Positions 1 to 7,810 of a DNA stretch of 64,000 bases are shown one piece after another (within the stretch, counting starts at the first letter, position 1; each line of letters starts with the position of its first letter). Both the position numbers and the translations under genes were made by a program. The notes below the pieces were generated by a model that saw nothing but the letters and a program-made list of their open reading frames with translations, did no database searches and was not told the DNA's origin. The stretch spans positions 404,144 through 468,143 of the forward strand of contig NZ_CAJZAR010000062.1 in assembly GCF_914484835.1 (NCBI RefSeq). The letters are read 5' to 3'. This DNA is from Paraburkholderia tropica (GTDB lineage: Bacteria; Pseudomonadota; Gammaproteobacteria; Burkholderiales; Burkholderiaceae).

Positions 1-185
1 AGCTGGGCGGCTCGGTGTCCGCCGAGCACGGCATCGGCACCAAGAAACTCGACGTGCTCGCGCTCTCGCGCACGCCCGCCGAACTCGCCGCGATGCGCGC
101 GGTGAAGGCCGCGCTCGATCCGCGCGGCATCCTGAATCCTGGCAAGTTGTTCGTTCCGTCAACGCCCACGATGCAGTTGAAGTAG
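1..185 (+). CDS. FAD-linked oxidase, C-terminal end only (GlcD / D-lactate dehydrogenase type)
   Basis: The reading frame is open from base 3 and stops at 183-185, leaving the last 60 residues of a protein that begins before the window. The residues GGSVSAEHGIG followed by DPRGILNPGKLF are the typical end of the FAD-linked oxidase C-terminal domain in glycolate, D-lactate and D-2-hydroxyglutarate dehydrogenases. These flavoproteins oxidise 2-hydroxyacids and pass electrons to quinone, cytochrome or an electron-transfer flavoprotein. Only 54 bases separate it from the next gene, so it probably heads or belongs to the transporter operon. The nearby etfBA pair could be its electron acceptor; that link is inference. 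The substrate cannot be read from this fragment. Confidence 0.85.
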   Translation, partial: LGGSVSAEHGIGTKKLDVLALSRTPAELAAMRAVKAALDPRGILNPGKLFVPSTPTMQLK

Positions 186-239
186 ATCCGGCGTCCCCGC
201 GCCGATTCATTACGTGACACACCTAAAAGAGGAGGAGAC

Positions 240-1217
240 ATGTCGCGTCTCATGCAGAAGTTGCTTTGCGCAGCCGCGTTCGCCACGGCGGGTATTCTGG
301 CCACGGCTCCGGCGTTCGCCGCCGACAAGATCAAGGTCGGCATTTCGATGAAGGTGCTCAACGCGCCGTATTTCGCCGCCGCGATGGAGTCGGCGAAGGC
401 GCGCGCGACCGAACTGGGCGCGGACGTCATCGTCGCCGATGCGCAGGGCAAGATGGGCAAGCAGATTTCGGACGTCGAGGATCTCGTCACGCGCGGCGTG
501 AAGGTGCTGCTGATCGATCCCGCCGATCCCGAAGCGCTGGTGGGCGCCGTCAACGCCGCGAGCGCCGCGGGCGTGAAGGTCGTCGTGTTCGACAGCACGC
601 TCAACGAGAAGGCCAATTACCTCACGCTCGTGCAGTCGTCGAACAGCCAGAACGGCGCGCTGGTGGGCCGCTGGGTGGTCGACAACATGGGCGACAAGCC
701 GCTGAAGATCGCGCTGATTTCCGGCGAGAAGGGCAATCCGGTCGGCCGCGAACGCCGTGACGGCGTGCTCTCGGGCATCGTCGAGGCGCAGCTCGAAAAG
801 ACCGGCAAGTCGAATCTCCAGATCGTCGGCCAGGGCTGGGGCAACTGGTCCGACGAGGGCGGCCTGAAGGCGATGGAAGATCTGCTGGTCGCCAACAAGG
901 ACATCAACATGGTCCTGAGCGAGAACGACAGCATGCTGCTGGGCGCGCGCCGCGCGATCCAGAGCGCGAACCGCGACGGCATCACGCTGGTCGCGGCCGC
1001 CGACGGCCAGAAGGAAGCGCTCGCGCTCATCAAGCAGGGCAAGTACGGCGTGACCGCACTCAACGATCCGGCGCTCGTCGCGCGCACCGCGGTCGATATC
1101 GGCATGAAGGCCGCGAAGGGCCAGGCCGTGAACGTGCCGAAGGTCTCGTACACGCCGGCGGTCGCCATCTCGAAGGGCAACGTCGACAAGTACTACAACC
1201 CGAAGGCGATTTTCTAA
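240..1217 (+). CDS. Periplasmic sugar-binding protein of an ABC transporter (RbsB-like)
   Basis: This 325-residue protein has a clear signal peptide (about residues 1-27, ending ATAPAFA) followed by a type I periplasmic binding fold of the ribose/galactose-binding family (Peripla_BP_4). Features include KVGISMKVLNAPYF at the start of the mature protein and LLIDPADPEAL in the first lobe. It captures a sugar or sugar alcohol in the periplasm and delivers it to the permease and ATPase encoded just downstream. The start is fixed by a strong Shine-Dalgarno, AGGAGGA, six bases upstream. A second, very similar binding protein lies at 7811-8773. The ligand is unknown. Confidence 0.93.
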   Translation: MSRLMQKLLCAAAFATAGILATAPAFAADKIKVGISMKVLNAPYFAAAMESAKARATELGADVIVADAQGKMGKQISDVEDLVTRGVKVLLIDPADPEALVGAVNAASAAGVKVVVFDSTLNEKANYLTLVQSSNSQNGALVGRWVVDNMGDKPLKIALISGEKGNPVGRERRDGVLSGIVEAQLEKTGKSNLQIVGQGWGNWSDEGGLKAMEDLLVANKDINMVLSENDSMLLGARRAIQSANRDGITLVAAADGQKEALALIKQGKYGVTALNDPALVARTAVDIGMKAAKGQAVNVPKVSYTPAVAISKGNVDKYYNPKAIF

Positions 1218-1249
1218 GGCGTCTCGTTCGCCGGTATTTTTCGACGTAT

Positions 1250-1279
1250 GCGCGCGCCCGCCGGACGCCGGGCGCGCGC
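1250..1279 (+). other. GC-rich intercistronic hairpin after a binding-protein gene
   Basis: A perfect 11-bp inverted repeat (GCGCGCGCCCG and its complement) encloses an 8-base loop between the binding-protein stop and the ATPase start. There is no T-tract, so it is more likely an mRNA-stabilising or attenuating stem than a full terminator. Such stems commonly let the binding protein be made in excess over membrane components. Confidence 0.6.
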
Positions 1280-1297
1280 CTGAGTGGAGACAGTTCA

Positions 1298-2860
1298 ATG
1301 ATTCCGTTCATCGCACTAACGGGCATCGACAAGCGGTTCGGCGGCATTCACGCAATCGAGAACATCGATTTCGATGTCCGCAGCGGTGAAGTCCACGCGC
1401 TCGTCGGCGAAAACGGCGCGGGCAAATCGACGCTCATGCGCGTGATTGGCGGCGGCCATCAGCCCGACGCCGGCAGCATCCGCGTGCAGGGCCGGGAAAT
1501 GTTGCTGCGCAATCCGCACGCGGCGCTCGCCGAAGGCATCGCCGTGATTCATCAGGAGACGGCGCTCGCGCCCGATCTTTCCGTGGCCGAAAACGTCTTT
1601 CTCGGCACGTTGCCCGCTGTGATCGACTGGCGCACGCTGCGCGCGAAGGCGCGCGCGCTGATCGAAAGTCTCGGATTCGAGATCGATCCGGCGGCGCTGG
1701 TCGGCACGCTCTCGGCGGCGCAGTGCCAGGTGATCGAGATCGCCAAGGCGCTCTCGGGCGAACTCAAGCTGCTTGTGCTCGACGAACCGACCGCCGCGCT
1801 CGCGCCGTCCGACGCGGATCGTCTGCTCGAAATCGTGCGTGCGCTGCGTGCGCGCGGCGTGGGCATCGTCTATATCTCGCACCGGCTCGAAGAAGTGTTC
1901 GCCATTGCGGACCGCATCACCGTGCTCAAGGACGGCCGCCGCGTCGATACCGTGACGCCCGCCGAGATCACGCGCGACGAACTGATCCGCAAGATGGTCG
2001 GGCGGCCGCTTTCGGTGCTGTTTCCCGAGCGCAAGGCGCAGACCGGCGACGTCGTGCTGAAGGTGGATGGCCTGTCGCGCGGCGAGGCGGTGCGCGATGT
2101 GTCGTTCAGCTTGCGCGCGGGCGAAGTGGTGGGGCTGGGCGGGCTGATCGGCTCGGGCCGCACCGAAGTCGCGCGCCTGATCTTCGGCGCTGACCGCGCG
2201 GACGCGGGCACGATCGAGCTGAAGGGCAAACGTCTCAACGTGCGCACGCCGATGGCGGCCGTGCGCGCCGGTATCGGTCTCGTACCCGAGGACCGCAAGG
2301 GCCAGGGCGCGGTGCTGTCGATGCCGATCCGCATCAACGCGACGCTGGCTTCGCTGAAGTCGGTGAGCGCGCCGGGCGGCTTTCTCGCGTTCGGCCGCGA
2401 ACGCGGCTACGTTTCCCAGCTGATGGACGCGCTGCGCATCAAGGCGCGCTCGATGGACGCCGACGTGTCCACGCTCTCGGGCGGCAATCAGCAGAAAGTC
2501 GTGCTCGCCAAGTGGTTTCATGCGGACGGCGATCTCATCATCCTCGACGAACCGACGCGCGGCGTGGACGTGGGCGCGAAAGTCGAGATCTACACGCTCA
2601 TCAACCAGCTCGCGGAGCGCGGCAAGGCCGTGCTCGTGATCTCGTCCGAGCATCAGGAATTGATGGGCCTGTGCGATCGCATCATGGTGATGGGCGAAGG
2701 CCGGATTCGCGGCGAATTGCAGCCCGGCGACTTCAGCGAGGAAGCGATTCTCGCGCTCTCGCTGCGGCGCGATCCCGGCGAATCTCACGGTGATCCGCAT
2801 GGCGATCTCGCGGGCCAGCAGGCCAGCACGCGTGAAAGCGCCACGCTCATGCACGGTTGA
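1298..2860 (+). CDS. Sugar ABC transporter, double ATPase subunit (RbsA/MglA type)
   Basis: This 520-residue cytoplasmic protein has two fused nucleotide-binding domains, the normal length for carbohydrate uptake ATPases of the CUT2 family. Domain 1 carries Walker A GENGAGKST (residues 37-45), a weak signature LSAAQ (138-142) and Walker B LLVLDEPT (158-165). Domain 2 has a degenerate P-loop, GLIGSGRTE (282-290), and a full signature LSGGNQQK (393-400) with LIILDEPT (413-420). A degenerate second P-loop is usual in this family. The start has a good Shine-Dalgarno, GGAGACA. It should energise the permease at 2932-3936. Confidence 0.93.
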   Translation: MIPFIALTGIDKRFGGIHAIENIDFDVRSGEVHALVGENGAGKSTLMRVIGGGHQPDAGSIRVQGREMLLRNPHAALAEGIAVIHQETALAPDLSVAENVFLGTLPAVIDWRTLRAKARALIESLGFEIDPAALVGTLSAAQCQVIEIAKALSGELKLLVLDEPTAALAPSDADRLLEIVRALRARGVGIVYISHRLEEVFAIADRITVLKDGRRVDTVTPAEITRDELIRKMVGRPLSVLFPERKAQTGDVVLKVDGLSRGEAVRDVSFSLRAGEVVGLGGLIGSGRTEVARLIFGADRADAGTIELKGKRLNVRTPMAAVRAGIGLVPEDRKGQGAVLSMPIRINATLASLKSVSAPGGFLAFGRERGYVSQLMDALRIKARSMDADVSTLSGGNQQKVVLAKWFHADGDLIILDEPTRGVDVGAKVEIYTLINQLAERGKAVLVISSEHQELMGLCDRIMVMGEGRIRGELQPGDFSEEAILALSLRRDPGESHGDPHGDLAGQQASTRESATLMHG

Positions 2861-2931
2861 CGCCGCACGCGCGCGTCGAAACAGACAGTCGTATCAGATT
2901 GCATAGATTGGACAGATTGGAGACACCTATC

Positions 2932-3936
2932 ATGAATCCCAGCGCCACCACTCCGAACACGCGTCAGCGCCAGGCCAGCAACTGGCAGCATCTCTGGCAG
3001 ACGGCGCGCCGCTTCAACACGGTCGCGATCCTCGTCGTACTGGTTGTGGCCGCATCGTTTATTTCCGACGATTTCTTTTCCGCACCCAATCTTTCGAACA
3101 TCACGCGCCAGGTCGCGGGCGTCGGCATCATGTCGGTCGGCATGCTGCTCGTGGTGCTCACGGGCGGCATCGATTTGTCGGTCGGCTCGGTCGCGGCGCT
3201 CGGCAGCGTGCTGTCGGCGATGCTGATTCCCGAGCACGGCCTGTTGTTCGCGCTGGTGGCGGCGCTCGTGACGGGCGGCCTGTGCGGCCTCGTCTCGGGC
3301 GTGCTGGTGGCGTTCTGCCGCCTGACGCCCTTCGTCGTGACACTCGCGATGATGACCGTCGCGCGCGGCATCGCCATGATCGTTTCAAACGGCTCGCCGA
3401 TTCTCGTCGACGACGCGGGCCAGGCGCTGCTCGACTTCGGCCGCCACAGCTATCTGGGCATTCCAGGCCCGACGCTGGTCATGCTGATCGTGTTCGTGGC
3501 GGGCGGCGTTGCGCTCGGCCGCATGCGCGCGGGCCGCGTGGTGCGCGCGATCGGCTCGAACGAGGAAGCGGTGCGGCTCTCCGGCGTGCCGGTCGCGCGC
3601 CACATTCTGGGCACTTACGTCTGCTCGGGCGTGCTGGCCTCGCTGGCGGGCATCATCTCGACGGCGCGCGCGAGCGTGGGCGCGCCTACCGTGGGCGTGG
3701 GCGACGAGCTGACCGTGATCGCCGCCGTGGTGATCGGCGGGGCGAGCCTCGCGGGCGGCAAGGGCGGCGTGCTCAACACGCTGATGGGCGTGCTGATTCT
3801 GGGCGTGATCGGCAACATCATGAATCTCGCGAGCGTGCCGGGCTACCACCAGCAGGTCGTGATGGGCGCGATCATCGTCGCGGCGGTGCTGATGCAGCAG
3901 GGCGCGGGCTTCTGGCGGCGTTGGATCTTCCGCTAA
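2932..3936 (+). CDS. Sugar ABC transporter permease (RbsC/BPD_transp_2 type)
   Basis: The protein is 334 residues from the ATG at 2932, which has GGAGAC nine bases upstream. An in-frame earlier ATG at 2857 overlaps the ATPase stop but lacks a site and would add a polar leader. The sequence has about eight to ten hydrophobic segments and the family motif GGIDLSVGS after the second segment, repeated in form as GGASLAGGKGG near the C-terminus. It forms the inner-membrane channel with the ATPase upstream. Only one permease gene is present here, so it presumably acts as a homodimer. Confidence 0.92.
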   Translation: MNPSATTPNTRQRQASNWQHLWQTARRFNTVAILVVLVVAASFISDDFFSAPNLSNITRQVAGVGIMSVGMLLVVLTGGIDLSVGSVAALGSVLSAMLIPEHGLLFALVAALVTGGLCGLVSGVLVAFCRLTPFVVTLAMMTVARGIAMIVSNGSPILVDDAGQALLDFGRHSYLGIPGPTLVMLIVFVAGGVALGRMRAGRVVRAIGSNEEAVRLSGVPVARHILGTYVCSGVLASLAGIISTARASVGAPTVGVGDELTVIAAVVIGGASLAGGKGGVLNTLMGVLILGVIGNIMNLASVPGYHQQVVMGAIIVAAVLMQQGAGFWRRWIFR

Positions 3937-4035
3937 ACTCCTCTTCTGGCGCGCCGCGGACCGAACCACGACGCACGGCGCGCCGGATTGCAGGACCCTG
4001 GCTCCGCGCCCGTACGTCAAAGAAGGAAATCTCGC

Positions 4036-4893
4036 GTGCCCGATTACAACATCCTCGAAGTGATTGACCGCGCCCGGCCCAATTTGCGGCGCGGCAGCCG
4101 GCAGGTCGCCGATTACATTCTGGAAAACGTTCACTCCATCGCGGAGATGAGCCTGTCCGAACTCGCGCGGCTCGCGCAGGTGAGCGAGCCGACGGTGCTG
4201 CGTTTTTGCACGACGATCGGCTGCAACGGCTTCAAGGACTTCAAGATCCGCGCGGTGCAGAGCCTCGCGCTCGGCGCGCCCGCCACGCATTCGGTGCTGT
4301 CCGGCGCGGATACGCCCGAAACCGTGGCCACGAAGATTTTCGATTACACGATCACGAGCCTCGACTGGGCGCGCAAGAAGCTCGACTTCGAGGCGATCGG
4401 GCGCGCCGTCGATCTGCTGGCGGCGGCCTCGCGCATCGAGTTTTTCGGCTTTGGCGCATCGGGCATCGTGGCGCTGGACGCGCAGCAGAAGTTTCCGCTG
4501 TTCGGCGTGCCGTGCGTGGCGCATCAGGATTCGCATCAGCAGTTCATTGCCGCTTCGATGCTGAAACCGGGCGATGCGGTGGTAGCGATTTCCAATACCG
4601 GCGCGACGCGTTCGCTCATCGAAGTCGCGCGCACGGCGAAGGAACGCGGCGCGCATGTGGTGGTGATCACCGGTTCGCACGGGCCGCTGACGCGTTATTG
4701 CGATGTGGCCGTGGTGGCGGAGACGCTTGAAAATACCGATGTGTATACACCGACCACGTCGCGGCTGGCGGCGCTGGTGATCGTGGATATTCTGTCCACC
4801 AGCGTCGCGTTGAAAAAGGGCGAGGCCCACGCGCGCGACGTGCAGGACATGAAGCGCCATCTCGCCGATATGCGGACTTCCGGCGTGATCTGA
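4036..4893 (+). CDS. RpiR/MurR-family transcriptional regulator with SIS domain
   Basis: The protein is 285 residues from the GTG at 4036, which has AAGGAA eight bases upstream. An in-frame ATG at 3988 would add 16 residues but has no clear site. The N-terminal ~75 residues form the RpiR helix-turn-helix (SLSELARLAQVSEPTVLRF). The rest is a SIS domain that binds phosphosugars, with GFGASGIVALDAQQKF and the loop AISNTGATRS. It lies directly behind the transporter genes and very likely controls them in response to a phosphorylated sugar or sugar acid. Its operator was not identified with confidence. Confidence 0.9.
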   Translation: MPDYNILEVIDRARPNLRRGSRQVADYILENVHSIAEMSLSELARLAQVSEPTVLRFCTTIGCNGFKDFKIRAVQSLALGAPATHSVLSGADTPETVATKIFDYTITSLDWARKKLDFEAIGRAVDLLAAASRIEFFGFGASGIVALDAQQKFPLFGVPCVAHQDSHQQFIAASMLKPGDAVVAISNTGATRSLIEVARTAKERGAHVVVITGSHGPLTRYCDVAVVAETLENTDVYTPTTSRLAALVIVDILSTSVALKKGEAHARDVQDMKRHLADMRTSGVI

Positions 4894-4960
4894 TTTTTGC
4901 GGCTGGCAATTGCTCGAAACGGGTGATTGTCCTGTTCGATTATTTAGCTATCCGTATGAT

Positions 4961-5710
4961 ATGAAAATTCTTGTCGCTGTGAAACGCGTGGTGGATTACA
5001 ACGTGAAAGTGCGTGTGAAGTCGGACGGCACGGACGTGGATATCGCGAACGTGAAAATGTCGATGAATCCGTTCGATGAAATTGCGGTTGAAGAAGCGGT
5101 GCGCTTGAAGGAAGCGGGTGTTGCGACCGAAGTGGTCGCGGTTTCTGCGGGCGTGTCGCAGGCGCAGGAAACGCTGCGCACCGCGCTGGCGATTGGCGCG
5201 GATCGTGCGGTGCTGATCGAATCGAATGAGGACTTGCAGCCGCTGGCGGTGGCCAAATTGCTAAAAGCGCTCCTCGATAAGGAACAGCCCTCGCTGGTGA
5301 TTCTCGGCAAGCAGGCTATCGACGACGATTCGAATCAGACCGGCCAGATGCTCGCGGCTTTGGCGGATCTGCCGCAAGCGACGTTCGCTTCGAAAATCAC
5401 GGTCGCCGATGGTAAGGCCACGGTCGCGCGTGAAGTCGATGGCGGCGCGGAAACCTTGTCGCTGACGTTGCCCGCTGTGGTCACCACCGACCTGCGTCTG
5501 AACGAGCCGCGCTACGTCACGCTGCCGAACATCATGAAGGCGAAAAAGAAGCCGCTCGAAACTCTGACGCCGGAAGATCTCGGCGTCGATGTCGCTCCGC
5601 GTTTGAAAACGCTGAAAGTTTCGGAACCGCCCAAGCGCAGCGCAGGCGTGAAGGTGCCTGACGTGAAGACGTTGGTCGAGAAGCTGAAGACCGAAGCCAA
5701 GGTGCTGTGA
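4961..5710 (+). CDS. etfB: Electron transfer flavoprotein, beta subunit
   Basis: The protein is 249 residues from the ATG at 4961 (MKILVAVKRVVDYNVKVRVK), the standard length and start for EtfB. An upstream in-frame start at 4910 adds an unconserved leader. The family signature near the C-terminus, DLRLNEPRYVTLPNIMKAKK, is intact. EtfB binds AMP and, with EtfA, carries electrons from acyl-CoA and other flavin dehydrogenases to ETF:quinone oxidoreductase. It is followed by etfA 14 bases later. No obvious Shine-Dalgarno precedes the ATG. Its position behind a sugar transporter and an FAD oxidase suggests, but does not prove, a pathway-specific role. Confidence 0.95.
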   Translation: MKILVAVKRVVDYNVKVRVKSDGTDVDIANVKMSMNPFDEIAVEEAVRLKEAGVATEVVAVSAGVSQAQETLRTALAIGADRAVLIESNEDLQPLAVAKLLKALLDKEQPSLVILGKQAIDDDSNQTGQMLAALADLPQATFASKITVADGKATVAREVDGGAETLSLTLPAVVTTDLRLNEPRYVTLPNIMKAKKKPLETLTPEDLGVDVAPRLKTLKVSEPPKRSAGVKVPDVKTLVEKLKTEAKVL

Positions 5711-5724
5711 GGGGCGCAATCAAT

Positions 5725-6657
5725 ATGACGAATCTGGTAATTGCAGAACACGACAATCAGTCGATTAAAGCTGCGACGCTGAATACGGTTGCTGCGGCAC
5801 AGAAACTGGGCGGCGATGTGCATGTGCTGATCGCGGGCCACAATGCGCAAGCGGCGGCGGATGCGGCGGCGAAGATCGTCGGCGTTTCTAAAGTACTGCT
5901 GGCTGATGCACCGCAACTCGAACAGGGCCTTGCAGAAAACGTCGAAGCGACGGTTCTTTCGATTGCGAAGCACTACACGCATATTCTCGCGCCTGCTACG
6001 GCAAGCGGGAAAAACGTCACGCCGCGTATCGCCGCGAAACTCGACGTCGCGCAGCTCAGCGATATCACGGCGGTGATTAGCGCCGACACATTCGAGCGTC
6101 CGATCTACGCAGGCAATGCGATTGCGACCGTGCAATCACAAGACGCGATCAAGGTGATCACGGTTCGCACCACGGCATTCGATGCTGTCGTTTCGGAAGG
6201 CGGCAGCGCATCGGTGGAAAAAATCGAAGCGCCCGCAGACCGTGGCCTCGCGCGATTCGTCAATCGCGAAGTCATGAAACTGGATCGCCCTGAACTGACC
6301 AGCGCGAAGATCATCGTTTCCGGCGGTCGGGGTTTGGGCAGCGGCGAAAACTACACCCAGGTGCTCGAACCGCTCGCCGACAAACTCAACGCCGCGCTCG
6401 GCGCGTCGCGAGCCGCCGTCGACGCAGGCTACGTGCCGAACGATTATCAGGTCGGTCAAACCGGCAAGATCGTCGCGCCGCAGCTTTATATCGCGGTGGG
6501 CATTTCAGGCGCGATCCAGCACCTCGCAGGCATGAAAGACTCGAAGGTGATCGTCGCAATCAACAAAGACGAAGAAGCGCCGATCTACAGCGTGGCCGAT
6601 TACGGCATCGTCGGCGATCTATTCAGCGTTGTGCCGGAACTCGTTGCGTTGACCTGA
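5725..6657 (+). CDS. etfA: Electron transfer flavoprotein, alpha subunit
   Basis: The 310-residue protein starts at 5725 (MTNLVIAEHDNQSIK); a GTG at 5707 overlaps the etfB stop and would add six residues. The C-terminal FAD-binding region is complete, with GRGLGSGENY, then GQTGKIVAPQLYIAVGISGA and the signature NKDEEAPIYSVADYGIVGDL. EtfA holds the FAD of the ETF heterodimer. The two genes form a compact pair and end at a hairpin facing a convergent dehydrogenase gene. No acyl-CoA dehydrogenase or ETF-quinone oxidoreductase gene is adjacent. Confidence 0.96.
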   Translation: MTNLVIAEHDNQSIKAATLNTVAAAQKLGGDVHVLIAGHNAQAAADAAAKIVGVSKVLLADAPQLEQGLAENVEATVLSIAKHYTHILAPATASGKNVTPRIAAKLDVAQLSDITAVISADTFERPIYAGNAIATVQSQDAIKVITVRTTAFDAVVSEGGSASVEKIEAPADRGLARFVNREVMKLDRPELTSAKIIVSGGRGLGSGENYTQVLEPLADKLNAALGASRAAVDAGYVPNDYQVGQTGKIVAPQLYIAVGISGAIQHLAGMKDSKVIVAINKDEEAPIYSVADYGIVGDLFSVVPELVALT

Positions 6658-6671
6658 GCGCGATCGCTAAC

Positions 6672-6694
6672 GGCCCTGCTTGAACAGCAGGGCC
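6672..6694. terminator. Hairpin between convergent etfA and dehydrogenase genes
   Basis: A perfect 8-bp stem (GGCCCTGC and complement) with a 7-base loop lies 14 bases past the etfA stop and 15 bases before the end of the reverse-strand dehydrogenase. There is no clear T-run on either side. It probably ends transcription in both directions, but this rests on position and stem strength only. Confidence 0.55.
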
Positions 6695-6709
6695 GCGCCG
6701 CTTGCGCGT

Positions 6710-7501
6710 CTAAACTGTTCGCAACATCCCCCCGTCCACAAAATACGTGGACCCCACGCTATAACTCGCGCGCTCCGAGCACAGGAACACGATGAAATCG
6801 GCCAGTTCCTTGGGCGAAGCAAAGCGCTGAATCGGCGCGTGCTCATTCGCGACCTGTTGCAGATAATCTTCCCAGTCGCCGCCCGTTTCGCTGGTCAGTT
6901 GTTTGGCCGTCTTGATCCAGTCCGGCGTGAGGACGAGCCCCGGATTGATGGTGTTGACGCGAATATTGTCGCGCACCACTTCATTGGCCAGCGTCTTCGA
7001 AAACATCATCAGCGCGGCTTTCGTGACGTTGTAGATGGGCTCGTAGTCCAAAGGCTGCGTCGCACAGATCGAGGCGTTGTGCAGGATCGCGCCGCCGCCG
7101 CGCTGCTTCATCAACGGCACGAGGCCGCGCGCGAGACGCACGGCAGCCATCACGTGCAGGTCCCAATACGCTTGCCATTTTTCGTCGGGCGCATTCATGA
7201 TCGTTTCATTGCTACCCGTGCCTGCGTTATTAAACAGAATGTCCGCACCGCCGAATGCGTTGGCGGTGGCGTCGACGAGCTGCGTTACGCCTTCGACCGT
7301 CGCAACGTCGCACGCCACGGGTATCGCCTGAATGCCGTGTCGAGCGGCGAGTGCTTGGGCCGCTGTTTCCAGACGTTCGCGTTGACGCGCGGCCAGCACG
7401 AGATGGGTCCCTTCGGCGGCGAAACTCTCAGCGACCGCGAGACCAATGCCGACACTTGCGCCGGTAATGACCGCGACTTTTCCACGCAATTTCAAATCCA
7501 T
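6710..7501 (-). CDS. Short-chain dehydrogenase/reductase (classical SDR)
   Basis: The protein is 263 residues from the ATG at 7501, which has AGGAG eight bases upstream; the frame extends much further but upstream residues are not SDR-like. The cofactor motif TGASVGIG is at residues 13-20, NNAG at 91-94 and the catalytic Ser144, Tyr157 and Lys161 are all present. It should oxidise or reduce a hydroxyl/keto group with NAD(P). It is transcribed away from a second binding protein, with two palindromes in the intervening region, so the two genes may be co-regulated. The substrate is unknown; a sugar or polyol is plausible from context. Confidence 0.9.
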   Translation of the reverse strand: MDLKLRGKVAVITGASVGIGLAVAESFAAEGTHLVLAARQRERLETAAQALAARHGIQAIPVACDVATVEGVTQLVDATANAFGGADILFNNAGTGSNETIMNAPDEKWQAYWDLHVMAAVRLARGLVPLMKQRGGGAILHNASICATQPLDYEPIYNVTKAALMMFSKTLANEVVRDNIRVNTINPGLVLTPDWIKTAKQLTSETGGDWEDYLQQVANEHAPIQRFASPKELADFIVFLCSERASYSVGSTYFVDGGMLRTV

Positions 7502-7610
7502 CGCTCGCTCCTGAATGCAGTGAATCGTGTGAATGGCATGACTCGCCATGCCCGCATTTTGCTGTCGTTCCGTGCAGTACAGCGCACTATCGCTGCGCTT
7601 ATTAAACATT

Positions 7611-7625
7611 ATCATTTGTAATGAT
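7611..7625. promoter_or_regulatory. Palindrome upstream of the SDR gene, possible operator
   Basis: ATCATT and its complement AATGAT flank a 3-base centre (TGT) in an AT-rich stretch 110 bases upstream of the SDR start. The size and form suit a repressor half-site pair. Its direction of action is not fixed because it lies between two divergent genes. Confidence 0.4.
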
Positions 7626-7633
7626 GTTTGGGT

Positions 7634-7689
7634 TTGATAGCGCGCGATTTCACGTATACACCTATGTAACGATAGCAATACTATCGTTA
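7634..7689 (+). promoter_or_regulatory. Probable promoter with overlapping perfect palindrome
   Basis: TTGATA (7634-7639) and TATACA (7655-7660) resemble -35 and -10 boxes, though the 15-base spacing is short. Immediately downstream, TAACGATAG at 7667-7675 and its exact complement at 7681-7689 flank five bases. A 9-bp perfect inverted repeat near the predicted transcription start is a strong candidate repressor operator for the binding-protein gene at 7811. The RpiR regulator at 4036 is one possible ligand. Confidence 0.5.
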
Positions 7690-7810
7690 TTCTGCGCTTG
7701 CACCGTCGTCGAAAATCCGCGCCATCGTGCGCGCGGAGGGCGGTCAGTGTTGTCGTGACGATGTGAATCGCAATCCCGCCAAGCAAAACAAATAAACAGG
7801 AAAGTGCGTC

